64,000 bases of DNA from assembly GCA_000154345.1 (NCBI GenBank), contig DS480349.1:496001-560000 (forward strand), in the 5' to 3' direction. This document shows, in pieces, positions 15,686 through 25,100 of this stretch; within the stretch, counting starts at the first letter, position 1; the number at the start of each line of letters is the position of its first letter. This DNA comes from [Clostridium] leptum DSM 753 (GTDB taxonomy: Bacteria; Bacillota; Clostridia; Oscillospirales; Acutalibacteraceae). The position numbers and the translations under genes are program-made. The notes beneath the pieces were generated by a model. That model searched no databases and was not told where the DNA came from. It saw only the letters and a list, made by a program, of their open reading frames with translations.

Positions 15686-15862
15686 TTATTTAAACTTGCG
15701 CTTACGAGCTGCTTCAGACTTCTTTTTGCGACGTACGGAGGGCTTTTCATAAGCTTCTCTCTTACGCACCTCGGCAATAACGCCGGCTCTGGCGCACTGC
15801 TTCTTAAATCTTCTCAAAGCACTGTCCAAAGACTCGTTATCCTTAATTCTAATTTCAGCCAT
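15686..15862 (-). CDS. rpsU: 30S ribosomal protein S21
   Basis: A 58-residue, highly basic protein of the small subunit platform near the anti-Shine-Dalgarno region. The translation starts MAEIRIKDNESLDSALRRFKK and ends in RRKKKSEAARKRKFK, the normal S21 pattern. A GGAGGGGAGGG stretch lies about 10-20 bases before the ATG. It has its own consensus promoter and its own terminator, so it is a single-gene unit behind leuS. Confidence 0.97.
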   Translation of the reverse strand: MAEIRIKDNESLDSALRRFKKQCARAGVIAEVRKREAYEKPSVRRKKKSEAARKRKFK

Positions 15863-15919
15863 CTATTTCCCTCCCCTCCGTCGAACGACAGGGGTATTTG
15901 TGTCTCACGATACTAAAAT

Positions 15920-15948
15920 ATTATACAGTAGCGGATCTTAGGTGTCAA
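15920..15948 (-). promoter_or_regulatory. Strong promoter of rpsU
   Basis: Minus strand: TTGACA, 17-base spacer, TATAAT, a perfect sigma-A match, about 58 bases before the rpsU ATG. Confidence 0.85.
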
Positions 15949-16077
15949 GGGCAATGTGTGAAAGTTCACAAATTTGTTTTATTCTCTAGGAAATAAAACC
16001 CTAATTTGGTAAATATTTACAATCTCCACTTGTTACACAACGCCCTGAAAAAACTCTCTAATTTCCACAGAACCGGC

Positions 16078-18486
16078 TCATTTTACCACAAGGTTGACCA
16101 GCTTTCCAGGCACGTAAATCTCCTTGAGAATAGTCTTTCCGCCGATTGCGGCGCAGATTTTCTCATCTGCCTTCGCCGCGGAAACGGCCGCATCCTTGGC
16201 CACATCGGCGGGCATGGAAAGCTTTCCGCGAACCTTGCCGTTTACCTGCACGACAATTTCTATGGTTTCATCCTTACATTTATCTTCATCATAGGCCGGC
16301 CACTGCTGCTGGCATACCATTTCCTCTCCCAGCATATTAAGGCTCCACACCTCTTCCGTGACATGAGGGGCAAATGGGTTCAGCAGAATCGTAAACACCT
16401 TAAGCTCCTCCGGCGTGATAGAGCCGCTGTCATAAATATCATTAATCAGGGACATTAAGGCGGCGATCGCGGTATTGAACTTCAGGTTTTCAATATCCTC
16501 TCCCACCTTTTTGATGGTTTTATGGAAAGGAGTCTCCAGCGAGGCACGGATTCCGCCATCCTTTACCAGGATATCCTGCAAGTTCCAATAGCGCTCCACA
16601 AAGCGGCGGCAGCCGCGGATTCCAGCGGCGCTCCAGGGCGCGGCCTTCTCAAAGTCGCCGATGAACATTTCAAACAAGCGCATGGTATCGGCCCCGTATT
16701 CCTTGACGATGTCATCCGGGTTTACCACATTTCCTCTGGATTTGCTCATTTTCTCGCCGTTTTCTCCCAGGATCATGCCATGGCTGGTGCGCTTGGCATA
16801 GGGCTCCGGCGTGGGAACAACCTTGATATCGTAAAGGAACTTATGCCAGAAGCGGCTGTAAAGCAGGTGCAGTGTGGTATGCTCCATTCCGCCGTTATAC
16901 CAGTCCACCGGCGTCCAGTACTCCAGCGCCTGTTGAGACGCCAGGGCTTGATCGTTGCAGGGATCGGTATACCGCAGAAAATACCAGGACGAGCCGGCCC
17001 ACTGAGGCATGGTATCGGTTTCCCGCTTGGCGGGGCCGCCGCAGTGAGGACAGGTGGTATTCACCCAATCGGTCATATTGGCTAAGGGAGATTCCCCATT
17101 TTCCGTCGGCTCATAAGAATCTACTTCCGGCAGGGTCAGAGGCAGCTCGCTCTCCGGCAGAGGAACATAGCCGCATTTCTCGCAATACACAATCGGGATA
17201 GGCTCTCCCCAGTATCTCTGACGGGAGAATACCCAGTCTCTCAGCTTAAAGTTCACCTTAGCGCGGCCTCTGTGATTTTCCGTAAGCCACTTGGTGATCT
17301 TCACCTTGGCCTCCTCTACAGAGAGGCCATCCAACAGCCCGGAGTTTACCATAATTCCTGTCGCACAGTCTGTAAAGGCTTCTTCCTGTACATTACCGCC
17401 CTTTACGACTTCGATAATGGGAGGGCCGAATTTCTTAGCGAATTCCCAGTCTCTGGTATCGTGGGCAGGCACCGCCATAATTGCGCCGGTGCCATAGGAC
17501 ACCAAAACGTAATCGGAAATAAAGATCGGGATTTCCCGGTCATTGATCGGATTGATGGCCTGTACGCCAAGCAGCTTTACACCGGTTTTGTCCTTAGCTA
17601 CTTCAGTCCGCTCAAAATCGGACTTCTTCGCGGCCGCCTCCTGGTAAGCCCGTACCTCGTCCATATTCTGAATTTGACCAGCCCATTTTTCAATCATGGG
17701 ATGCTCCGGGGAAATCACCATATAAGTCGCGCCGAACAGGGTATCCGGCCGGGTGGTGTACACGGTCAGCTTATCGCCCAGGGTGGTGTCAAAATCCACC
17801 TCTGCACCGGTAGAACGGCCGATCCAGTTTTTCTGCTGCGCCTTGACACGGTCCGGATAATCCACCAAATCCAAATCATCGATCAGGCGCTGAGCATACT
17901 CGGTGATCTTCAGCATCCACTGGGATTTCACCTTTCGCACCACTTCGCTGCCGCAGCGCTCGCAAACGCCGTTGACCACCTCTTCGTTGGCCAGCACGCA
18001 TTTGCAGGAGGTGCACCAGTTTACGGAAGCCTCTTTTTTATACGCCAAGCCGTGCTTAAACAGCTGCAAAAAGATCCACTGTGTCCATTTATAATAGCTG
18101 GGATCCGTGGTGTTGATCTCACGGCTCCAGTCAAAGGAAATGCCGAGTGACTGCAGCTGCTGCTTAAAGCGGGCGATATTTTTCTTTGTCACCACCTCTG
18201 GATGGACGTGGTTTTTAATGGCAAAATTTTCGGTAGGCAGGCCAAAGGCATCCCAACCGATAGGATACAGCACATTATAGCCCATCAAGCGGCGTTTTCT
18301 CGCTACGATATCCAGAGCCGTATAGGATCTGGGATGGCCAACGTGCAGTCCCTGGCCGCTGGGATAGGGAAACTCGATCAGGGTGTAGTACTTGGGCTTG
18401 TCGGAGTCATTGCTCGCGTGGAATACGCCCTTTTCTTCCCATTGCTTCTGCCATTTTGCTTCCATGCCGGTATGATCGTACTTCAA
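16078..18486 (-). CDS. leuS: Leucyl-tRNA synthetase
   Basis: Class I synthetase that charges tRNA-Leu. Its 802 residues are full length. The HIGH motif reads HVGH (about residue 49), followed by the Rossmann core, a zinc-binding insertion with CTSCKC and CERCG, the CP1 editing domain (TTRPDTLFGATY, GTGAIMAVPAHD), and KMSKSRGNVVNP as the KMSKS loop. The C-terminal tRNA-binding region ends PGKLVNLVVK. AGGAGGGG precedes the ATG. It is 17 bases behind rsfS and seems to be read from the long upstream operon; I found no T-box leader. Confidence 0.98.
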   Translation of the reverse strand: MKYDHTGMEAKWQKQWEEKGVFHASNDSDKPKYYTLIEFPYPSGQGLHVGHPRSYTALDIVARKRRLMGYNVLYPIGWDAFGLPTENFAIKNHVHPEVVTKKNIARFKQQLQSLGISFDWSREINTTDPSYYKWTQWIFLQLFKHGLAYKKEASVNWCTSCKCVLANEEVVNGVCERCGSEVVRKVKSQWMLKITEYAQRLIDDLDLVDYPDRVKAQQKNWIGRSTGAEVDFDTTLGDKLTVYTTRPDTLFGATYMVISPEHPMIEKWAGQIQNMDEVRAYQEAAAKKSDFERTEVAKDKTGVKLLGVQAINPINDREIPIFISDYVLVSYGTGAIMAVPAHDTRDWEFAKKFGPPIIEVVKGGNVQEEAFTDCATGIMVNSGLLDGLSVEEAKVKITKWLTENHRGRAKVNFKLRDWVFSRQRYWGEPIPIVYCEKCGYVPLPESELPLTLPEVDSYEPTENGESPLANMTDWVNTTCPHCGGPAKRETDTMPQWAGSSWYFLRYTDPCNDQALASQQALEYWTPVDWYNGGMEHTTLHLLYSRFWHKFLYDIKVVPTPEPYAKRTSHGMILGENGEKMSKSRGNVVNPDDIVKEYGADTMRLFEMFIGDFEKAAPWSAAGIRGCRRFVERYWNLQDILVKDGGIRASLETPFHKTIKKVGEDIENLKFNTAIAALMSLINDIYDSGSITPEELKVFTILLNPFAPHVTEEVWSLNMLGEEMVCQQQWPAYDEDKCKDETIEIVVQVNGKVRGKLSMPADVAKDAAVSAAKADEKICAAIGGKTILKEIYVPGKLVNLVVK

Positions 18487-18503
18487 AATTGAACCCCTCC
18501 TGT

Positions 18504-18857
18504 TTATTCCAGCACACTAGATAAATCTATCTGCTCGCCGTCCTGCCACAACCGCTCCAGGTCATAAAAGTCGCGAGTCTCTTTCAAAAACACATGAACC
18601 ACTACATTGCCGTAATCCAAAAGAATCCAGGTATTGGAGCGGTGCCCCTCAATATGGTTAGGGGAAATTCCCAGCTGCTTGAGCTGAAATTCCACCTCAT
18701 CCGCTAGGGCCTTTACTTGGGTGCCGCTGCCGCCGGCAGCTATGACAAAGTAGTCGGCCAGGGTGGTAACCTCCCTGACGCCGATGGCTTGAATATCGAT
18801 TCCCTTTTTGCTGTCTAAAATTTTGGCCGCTTCTTTCGCAAGCTCCAAGGATGTCAT
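18504..18857 (-). CDS. rsfS: Ribosome silencing factor RsfS
   Basis: A 117-residue RsfS/YbeB/Iojap protein that binds L14 on the 50S subunit and blocks subunit joining in starvation. Motifs: VREVTTLADYFVIAAGGSGTQVKALADEV-type core and later GHRSNTWILLDYGNVVVHVF. It lies between yqeK and leuS, its common place in Firmicutes (nadD-yqeK-rsfS). GGAGTGACCCG lies upstream of the ATG. Confidence 0.96.
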   Translation of the reverse strand: MTSLELAKEAAKILDSKKGIDIQAIGVREVTTLADYFVIAAGGSGTQVKALADEVEFQLKQLGISPNHIEGHRSNTWILLDYGNVVVHVFLKETRDFYDLERLWQDGEQIDLSSVLE

Positions 18858-18866
18858 AAAAACGGG

Positions 18867-19454
18867 TCACTCCTTTTTCATAGCGAGTAAAATTTCATTA
18901 TATGCTTCAAAGGTGTTGGGATGGATCAGCATTTTCCGCTTGGACAGATCGCACATGCTGAAGGAAAGGCCCTCCAGCATCACCCTTTCTAAGCTTTCCC
19001 GGGACGCCCTTCTCAGCTCGTCCACACCAGGATAATCCCGTTCCGCGGAAATAAAATCAGCGATGTAAATCACTTTTTCCAGGGTGGTCATTCCTTTGCG
19101 GGCGGTGGTATGGTACCGCACCGCGTTCAAAATATCCTCGTCCTCGATCCCCAGCTCATACTCCATAAAGCAGGCGCCGGAAACGGCGTGCCAAAGCTTT
19201 GGCGCTTGTTTTTCAATATCGCTTAATAGGATACCATAACGCTCCATCATTTGCAACTGCTCCGGATATGGGGTCTCCTTAGTAGCGTCGTGAAGTATGC
19301 CGGCGATTTTTGCCTTATGCGGATCGGCGCCGTATTTTTCCGCCAAATCCGCAGCACATTTCGATACGTTTACCGAATGCTGGTAACGGTAGTCTCCCAG
19401 GCGTTTCCGAATGATTTTTTTGCAGTCCTCGACCGTCATCGCTGATATGGACAT
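18867..19454 (-). CDS. yqeK: YqeK HD-domain Ap4A hydrolase
   Basis: Symmetrical bis(5'-nucleosyl)-tetraphosphatase of the YqeK family, cutting Ap4A into two ADP. In 195 residues it has RYQHSVNVSKCAADLAEKYG, the HD pair in GILHDATKE, WHAVSGACFMEYELG and RYHTTARKGMTTLEKVIYIADFIS, all family marks. I chose the ATG at 19454, preceded by GGGGGAGG; the in-frame start at 19526 would run into nadD. It is co-transcribed with nadD and rsfS. Confidence 0.93.
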   Translation of the reverse strand: MSISAMTVEDCKKIIRKRLGDYRYQHSVNVSKCAADLAEKYGADPHKAKIAGILHDATKETPYPEQLQMMERYGILLSDIEKQAPKLWHAVSGACFMEYELGIEDEDILNAVRYHTTARKGMTTLEKVIYIADFISAERDYPGVDELRRASRESLERVMLEGLSFSMCDLSKRKMLIHPNTFEAYNEILLAMKKE

Positions 19455-19473
19455 GGAAAAACCTCCCCCATTT

Positions 19474-20085
19474 TTATTGATACAGGCGGCGTTCCCTGAT
19501 ATAGTCCGCCACCTGCTTGGGCACAAAAGGATCGATCGGCTCCCCAGAGCGGGTCCGTCTGCGGATTTCCGTAGAGGAAACCGGCATTAAGGGGATATTC
19601 AAAATTTCATATTGGAACAAACTTCCATATTGTAATTTTAACCGATTCGCGTGGTTTTGTAAAATAAAAATATCAGATTTTTCTCTGGGGGCCGCGCAGA
19701 TCGTGGCAAGCTCAAAGATTTTTTCCGGCCGCCGCCAATCCTGAATGGTGAGGAACATATCCGCTCCCGTTAAAAAGTAGAATCTGGCTTCAGGATTTTC
19801 CCCGCTTAAAAATTCCAAAGTGTCCGAGGTATAGCTGGGGCCGGGCCGCCTGATCTCCAGGTCGGACACCTGAAATACTGGACTGCTCCGCGCCGCCAGC
19901 CGGCACATTTCCAGCCGGTCCTCGGTTGAGGCCATATCCGCCGCCCGCTTATGGGGAGGGATTCTGGTGGGGATGATCAGCACCTTGTCAAAATGAAGCG
20001 TCTCTGAAAAATCCAAGGCCATTTTTAAATGGGCGTTGTGGATAGGATTAAAGGTTCCCCCTAAAATTCCAATTCGCTGTTCCAT
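19474..20085 (-). CDS. nadD: Nicotinate-nucleotide adenylyltransferase
   Basis: NAD biosynthesis enzyme joining nicotinate mononucleotide and ATP to deamido-NAD. Of its 203 residues, GGTFNPIHNAHL near the start is the nucleotidyltransferase motif with the H-x-x-H signature, and SSTEIRRRTRSG near residue 170 is the second ATP-binding motif. It sits between yhbY and yqeK, the standard order. Confidence 0.96.
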   Translation of the reverse strand: MEQRIGILGGTFNPIHNAHLKMALDFSETLHFDKVLIIPTRIPPHKRAADMASTEDRLEMCRLAARSSPVFQVSDLEIRRPGPSYTSDTLEFLSGENPEARFYFLTGADMFLTIQDWRRPEKIFELATICAAPREKSDIFILQNHANRLKLQYGSLFQYEILNIPLMPVSSTEIRRRTRSGEPIDPFVPKQVADYIRERRLYQ

Positions 20086-20094
20086 AACGCTCCC

Positions 20095-20391
20095 TTATTT
20101 TTTCGGCAGTACAATCACCGGTTTTTTCTCATTTCTTCGGTATAAAATAAACTTTGTGCCGATCACCTGAACCACCTCGGCTCCGATTTGCGAGGCGATC
20201 TCCTCCGCCGCTTCCCGGGAGGATAACGGCGAGGTCTCCAGGCACTTGCCCTTGATGATTTCTCGTGCGGTGATGGCGTCATCTGCCTGCTTCAGAATTT
20301 CCGGGCTCATGCCGCCCTTGCCCACCATTAAAATAGTATCCAGCGGGTTTCCCAATCCTCTGAGATAGGCCCTTTGCTTGCTTGTTAACAT
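20095..20391 (-). CDS. yhbY: YhbY-type CRM RNA-binding protein
   Basis: A 98-residue single CRM domain protein that associates with pre-50S particles. MLTSKQRAYLRGLG at the start and the GxxG loop in MVGKGGMSPEI are diagnostic, with KFILYRR near the end. Its ATG overlaps the end of rdgB by 7 bases, so translation is probably coupled. Confidence 0.95.
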   Translation of the reverse strand: MLTSKQRAYLRGLGNPLDTILMVGKGGMSPEILKQADDAITAREIIKGKCLETSPLSSREAAEEIASQIGAEVVQVIGTKFILYRRNEKKPVIVLPKK

Positions 20392-20993
20392 TCCTTAGCT
20401 CCTTCCAGCGTTTCTCTCAGCGCCGCTTTTAATTTTCTTAGGGCGGCGCCGCGATGGCTCACAGCGTCCTTTTCCTTCGCCGTCAGCTCGGCGAAGGTTT
20501 TTCCGCCCTCTACCACAAACACCGGGTCATAGCCGAACCCGCCCTCTCCAGCCGGCGCGTACGCGATTTTTCCCGGGCACTCTCCCCGCACCATTAGCTC
20601 TTTTCCATTTGGGAATAAGCAGCAAATGGCGGAGACAAACCTGGCGGTTCGTTTTTCCTCCGGTACATTCTCTATGTTTTTCAAAAGCTTTTGCACCCTT
20701 TCCTCGTCGGTGGCGCCCGGGCCGCCATAACGGGCGGAATACACCCCTGGCTCTCCGTTTAAGGCGTCCACCATCAGGCCGGAATCGTCGGCGATCGAGG
20801 CCTTACCGGTCAAGTCCAAGGCCGCCTTTGCCTTAATATAGGCGTTCTCCTCAAAGGTAGTGCCGGTTTCCTCCACATCTCCTAAATCGGCGCCGGCCTG
20901 CTTCGCGGTCAGAACCTCGATTCCAAGCTCCTTTAAAATGCGCTCCATTTCATCCCGTTTTTTTAAATTATTGGTCGCCATGACAAACTGCAT
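20385..20993 (-). CDS. rdgB: XTP/dITP diphosphatase (Ham1/RdgB)
   Basis: House-cleaning pyrophosphatase that removes deaminated purine nucleotides. The sequence shows TNNLKKRDEME at the N-terminus, TFEENAYIKA, SIADDSGLMVDAL with the metal-binding aspartates, GEPGVYSARYGG, GFGYDPVF and the late SHRGAALRKL. AGGTGG precedes the ATG at 20993. The gap of 238 bases back to ftsY (20994-21231) holds no gene, clear promoter or terminator that I can support. Confidence 0.96.
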   Translation of the reverse strand: MQFVMATNNLKKRDEMERILKELGIEVLTAKQAGADLGDVEETGTTFEENAYIKAKAALDLTGKASIADDSGLMVDALNGEPGVYSARYGGPGATDEERVQKLLKNIENVPEEKRTARFVSAICCLFPNGKELMVRGECPGKIAYAPAGEGGFGYDPVFVVEGGKTFAELTAKEKDAVSHRGAALRKLKAALRETLEGAKEC

Positions 20994-21231
20994 GGTAAGC
21001 CACCTCTTTATTCATTTTATGTTCATGCAAGCAGTCCTTTTTCAGACAGAAGCGTGCAAAGAAAAAATATTTTTGTCCACGTCTCTGCTTGCGCGTTTCT
21101 CTTTTTCCGTTTGATTCCGAGCAGCGCACAGCGTTTTCGTTCCGCTCATCCGGGTGAAAATTTTTCATTTTGCTTTTTCAGCGTTCGCGGCGCGTAAAGC
21201 CGCTCAATATTATTTTCTCCGGTTTCCTGCT

Positions 21232-22149
21232 TCAGACTTGCTCCGGCTCGAACAGAGCGTTGGCGAAATCCTCCGGGTCGAAGGGCTGAAGATCGTCGAT
21301 CTGCTCCCCTACGCCGATAAACTTTACCGGAACATTCAAATCCTCCTTGATGGCGATGACCACGCCGCCCCGGGCGGTGCCGTCCAGCTTGGTCAGCACA
21401 ATGCCGGTAATGCCGCAGGAATTTTTAAATTCCCGAGCCTGGTTCACAGCATTTTGGCCGGTGGCCGCATCCAGCACCAGAAGAATTTCTTTTTCCGCCT
21501 CCGGCAGCTCCCGGTCGATGATCCTGCCGATTTTGCTCAGCTCGTCCATCAGATTCTTTTTGTTGTGAAGCCGCCCCGCGGTATCGCAGATAATCACATC
21601 CGCGTTCCGGGATTTCGCCGCCGAAATCGCGTCGAACACCACCGCGGCTGGGTCGGAGCCTTCGCCTTGTTTTACCAGGTCGGCGCCGGAACGGTCCGCC
21701 CAGACCGCCAGCTGGTCGATAGCTGCCGCCCGGAACGTATCCGCCGCCGCGATCACGACCTTTTTCCCTTCCCGGGTCAGACGGGCGGAAATTTTACCGA
21801 TGGTGGTGGTTTTTCCTACGCCGTTGACCCCGATCACCAGAATAATGGAAGGCTTGGTTGCCAAATGGAGGCTGGTATCTCCTTCCAGCATTTCCCTTAC
21901 CACGTTACGAAGCATTCCCATGATCTGGTTAGGGTCTTTTACGCCGTCGCGCTTTACTCTGGCTTTCAGTTCCTCACAAATGCGCTGAGCCGTATTGATA
22001 CCCACGTCTCCCATCACCAAAAGCTCCTCCAGCTCTTCGAACAGGTCGTCGTCAATTTTCGTAAAGGATTTCAGCATAGAGTCAATCTGCCCCACTACGC
22101 TGTCCCTTGTCTTTTTTAAGCCTTCTTTGATTTTACTGAATAATCCCAA
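21232..22149 (-). CDS. ftsY: Signal recognition particle receptor FtsY
   Basis: SRP GTPase receptor that docks ribosome-SRP complexes at the membrane. It is the short form (305 residues): a small basic N-terminus without the acidic A domain, the N helical bundle, then the G domain with GVNGVGKTTT (G1), DTFRAAAIDQL (G2 and insertion box), DTAGRLHNK (G3), TKLDGTARGG (G4) and GVGEQIDDL. The start is TTG at 22149 with AGGAAG upstream. It follows smc by 18 bases, as in Bacillus. Confidence 0.96.
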   Translation of the reverse strand: MGLFSKIKEGLKKTRDSVVGQIDSMLKSFTKIDDDLFEELEELLVMGDVGINTAQRICEELKARVKRDGVKDPNQIMGMLRNVVREMLEGDTSLHLATKPSIILVIGVNGVGKTTTIGKISARLTREGKKVVIAAADTFRAAAIDQLAVWADRSGADLVKQGEGSDPAAVVFDAISAAKSRNADVIICDTAGRLHNKKNLMDELSKIGRIIDRELPEAEKEILLVLDAATGQNAVNQAREFKNSCGITGIVLTKLDGTARGGVVIAIKEDLNVPVKFIGVGEQIDDLQPFDPEDFANALFEPEQV

Positions 22150-22167
22150 CAGGACTTCCTCCTTTTG

Positions 22168-25100
22168 TTACGCTTTCATGCCCAGCTTGGCTTCGATCTC
22201 AGACGCCCGCAGCTCAAGAAGCTTCGAAACGCCCTCATCCTGCATGGTAACGCCGTAAAGCACATCGGCTTCCTCCATGGTGCCCCGGCGATGGGTGATG
22301 ACGATAAACTGGGTATTGTCGTTCATTCTGCGGAGATACGAGGCGAACCGGGTGACATTCACGTCATCCAGTGCGGCCTCGATTTCGTCCAGCACGCAAA
22401 ACGGCGCCGGGCTGACCTTCATAATGGAGAAGTAGAGACAGATAGCGACCAGGGCCTTTTCGCCGCCGGACAGAAGCTCCAAATGACTGACAATTTTTCC
22501 CGGAGGCTGGACATAAATGTCGATGCCGGAATTTAAAATGTCCTCCGGGTCGGAAAGCTTCAGCTGGGCCCCGCCTCCGCCGAACAGCTCCTGAAAAGTA
22601 GCGCCGAAATGCTTGTTGATCTCCTCAAACCGGGCAACAAACAAGGAACGCATATTCTGCGTCAGATCCCGGATCAGCTTAAGCAGCTCCTCCCGGGATT
22701 TCTCCACGTCTCCTACCTGCTCCTGCATAAAGAGGTACCGTTCGGAAACCTCCTGATATTCCTCGATGGCGGCCACATTGACGGTGCCCAGGCTTTTAAT
22801 TTTACTTTTCAGCTCATTCAGCCGCTTTTGAGCCTTGCCCGGCTCCTCTATCCGGCCGACGGTTTCCTCCGCCTGTCTCCGGGTCAATTCATATTCTTCC
22901 CACAGGCGGCTGATAATTTCATCATATTCCTTTTGGAGATTGGCTTTCCGTTCCTCCAAGCGAGCCAGCTCCCGGCCGGTAAGCTCTCTTTGAGACTGCT
23001 TTTCCCGTTCCTCCGCCCGCAGACGGGCGGACTGTTTTTCCAGCTCCAGCCGCTCCTGATTCAGCGCTTCAATGGACTTCTCCACTCCGGCGGCTTGTTC
23101 TTTCAGCTTCTGAGCCTGGGTCAGGCACTGGGCAATCTCCTTTTGCAGTTCTCCATTCTTTTGTTTAAGCTCCTGAATCTCCTCCTCCAGCTGGGTAATC
23201 CTTCCGGCTTCCCCCTGCCTGCGGCTTTCCATGGAAGCGATCTCAGCCTCTAAAGAGGATTTATCCTTTTCCAGAGATAAGAGTCCCATGCGAAGCTCCT
23301 GCATCCTTTGGGAGATTCCTTCCCGCTTTTCGCTGAACTCCGCCTGGCTTCCGGTGATTTGGGAAAGCTTTTCCTCGATTACGGAAATTTCATGTTCCGC
23401 TTCCTCCTGGACCTTGCGGGATGCCTCCAAGGCCGCCCTTAATTCTTTCAGCCGTATCTGAGACTGATCCCGTTCATTTTGCAGGTCCTCAACTGCCCTT
23501 TGCAGATTTTCCCGCTCCGCCCGGCGGTTCTTCTGTTCCGCCTCCAGACGGATCCGCTCCTCCTGGGCAGAGGACAGCTCTCCCTGGGCGCCTAACAGCG
23601 CCGCCTCGTTTTTAGAAACCTCCGCCTGCAGCTGATGATACTCCTCCTGGGCCTTTTTCAGCTTTTCCTGAAGAACGGCCGCTTCCTTTTCATACTTTTC
23701 TATTTCGCCTACCCGGCTCAAGAGCCCCGAATTTCTGGCCAGCGAGCCTCCGGTCAGGGAACCGCCGGCGTTAACCACCTGGCCGTCCAGGGTGACGATC
23801 CGGAACCGGTAGTGGAACTGTTTGGCAATGGCCACAGCGTCGTCCAGGCTTTCCGCCACCGCTACCCTGCCCAGCAAGGAATCGATGACGCCCTGATACT
23901 GAGTGTCAAACCGGCAAAGCCGGCTCGCAACGCCCACAAAGCCCATACAGTCCTCCAGGCCCGGCTCCTTCAGCACGTTTCCTTTAATAGTGGACAAGGG
24001 CAGAAAGGTAGCCCGTCCGCTGTCCCGCTGCTTTAAAAGCTGGATAGCCCTTTTCGCATCCTGCTCGGTGCTCACCACCAAATTCTGCATAGCGCCGCCT
24101 AATGCAGTTTCGATGGCCACAGCGTATTCGCTGGAAACCTGGAACAGGCGGGACACCGGTCCATGGACACCGGATAAGGCTCCCCTCTGGGATTCCTTCA
24201 TGACCGTTTTTACGCTTTTTTGAAAGCCCTCCAGGTTTCTCTCCAGCTCTCTCAGCAAATTCGCCCGTCGAAGCTTTTCCTGTGCATCTAAGGAAAGCTG
24301 GTCGGCAAGCTTTTTGCTGTCCGCTAATTTCCCCCGCCTGGAATCCAAGCGGAGCTCATAGCCCTTGACTGTGTTGGCAAGGCCGCCGATCCGGTCATTG
24401 GTATCGTCCAGCATTTGCTGGTAATCCTTGAGCGCTTCATTGGTCTGATGCAGGCTGCTGAGCCGCTGGGCAATATCCGCCTGCACCTTGGCAAGGCGGA
24501 CTTCAATCTCACTGATGGAGGAGGCCGCCGTGACCCCGGTCAGCTTGGCCTCTCCGGCCTTTTCCGTCAGCGAAGCGATTTCCCCGCTGAGGGCCTCTCC
24601 CTCTGTCAAGTATTTTCCCGCTTCCTCCTGCAAGGATAACAGCTCCTGCTCACAGGCAGCCAAGGCATTTTGATCTTCCGCCTCCCGGCTCTTTTTTTCT
24701 AAAATCAGCGCCCGGCGCTTCTCAATTTCCGCGTCGATGGAATCCGCCGAGGAACTGGCCTCCTGAATCTGAGCCTCCACTCTGGAGATCAATTCCTCGT
24801 TATGGGAAATATCGCTGTTCAGCAGGCTGGCTTCGTGCTCCTTTTCCCCAGAAAGCTCCTGAAGGCTTTGAATTTCCCGCCGGCGCTCATCCACTTTAGC
24901 AGCGTGGGAGTTCATCTCTAAAAAGATCGTTTCCTCCCGGGCCTGAATCTCCTGAATCTGATTCTCAACCTCCTCATCCTGATTTCTGGCCACCAGGATT
25001 TTATCCTCCTGCTCCCGCAGGACTTTTCCCGATTTTTCCAGGGTATTCAGCCACAGGCCGATCTCCAAAACCCGCTTTTCGTCTGCGTAGGCCAAATAGT

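Noticed and set aside
17272..18150. Long open frame antisense to leuS
   Set aside because: It mirrors the codon pattern of leuS, a certain gene, and shows no protein family marks.
18487..18503. T-box leader for leuS
   Set aside because: Only 17 bases separate rsfS and leuS, so there is no room for one.
20968..21168. 66-codon frame on minus between ftsY and rdgB
   Set aside because: It overlaps the true rdgB start, has no ribosome site and resembles no family.
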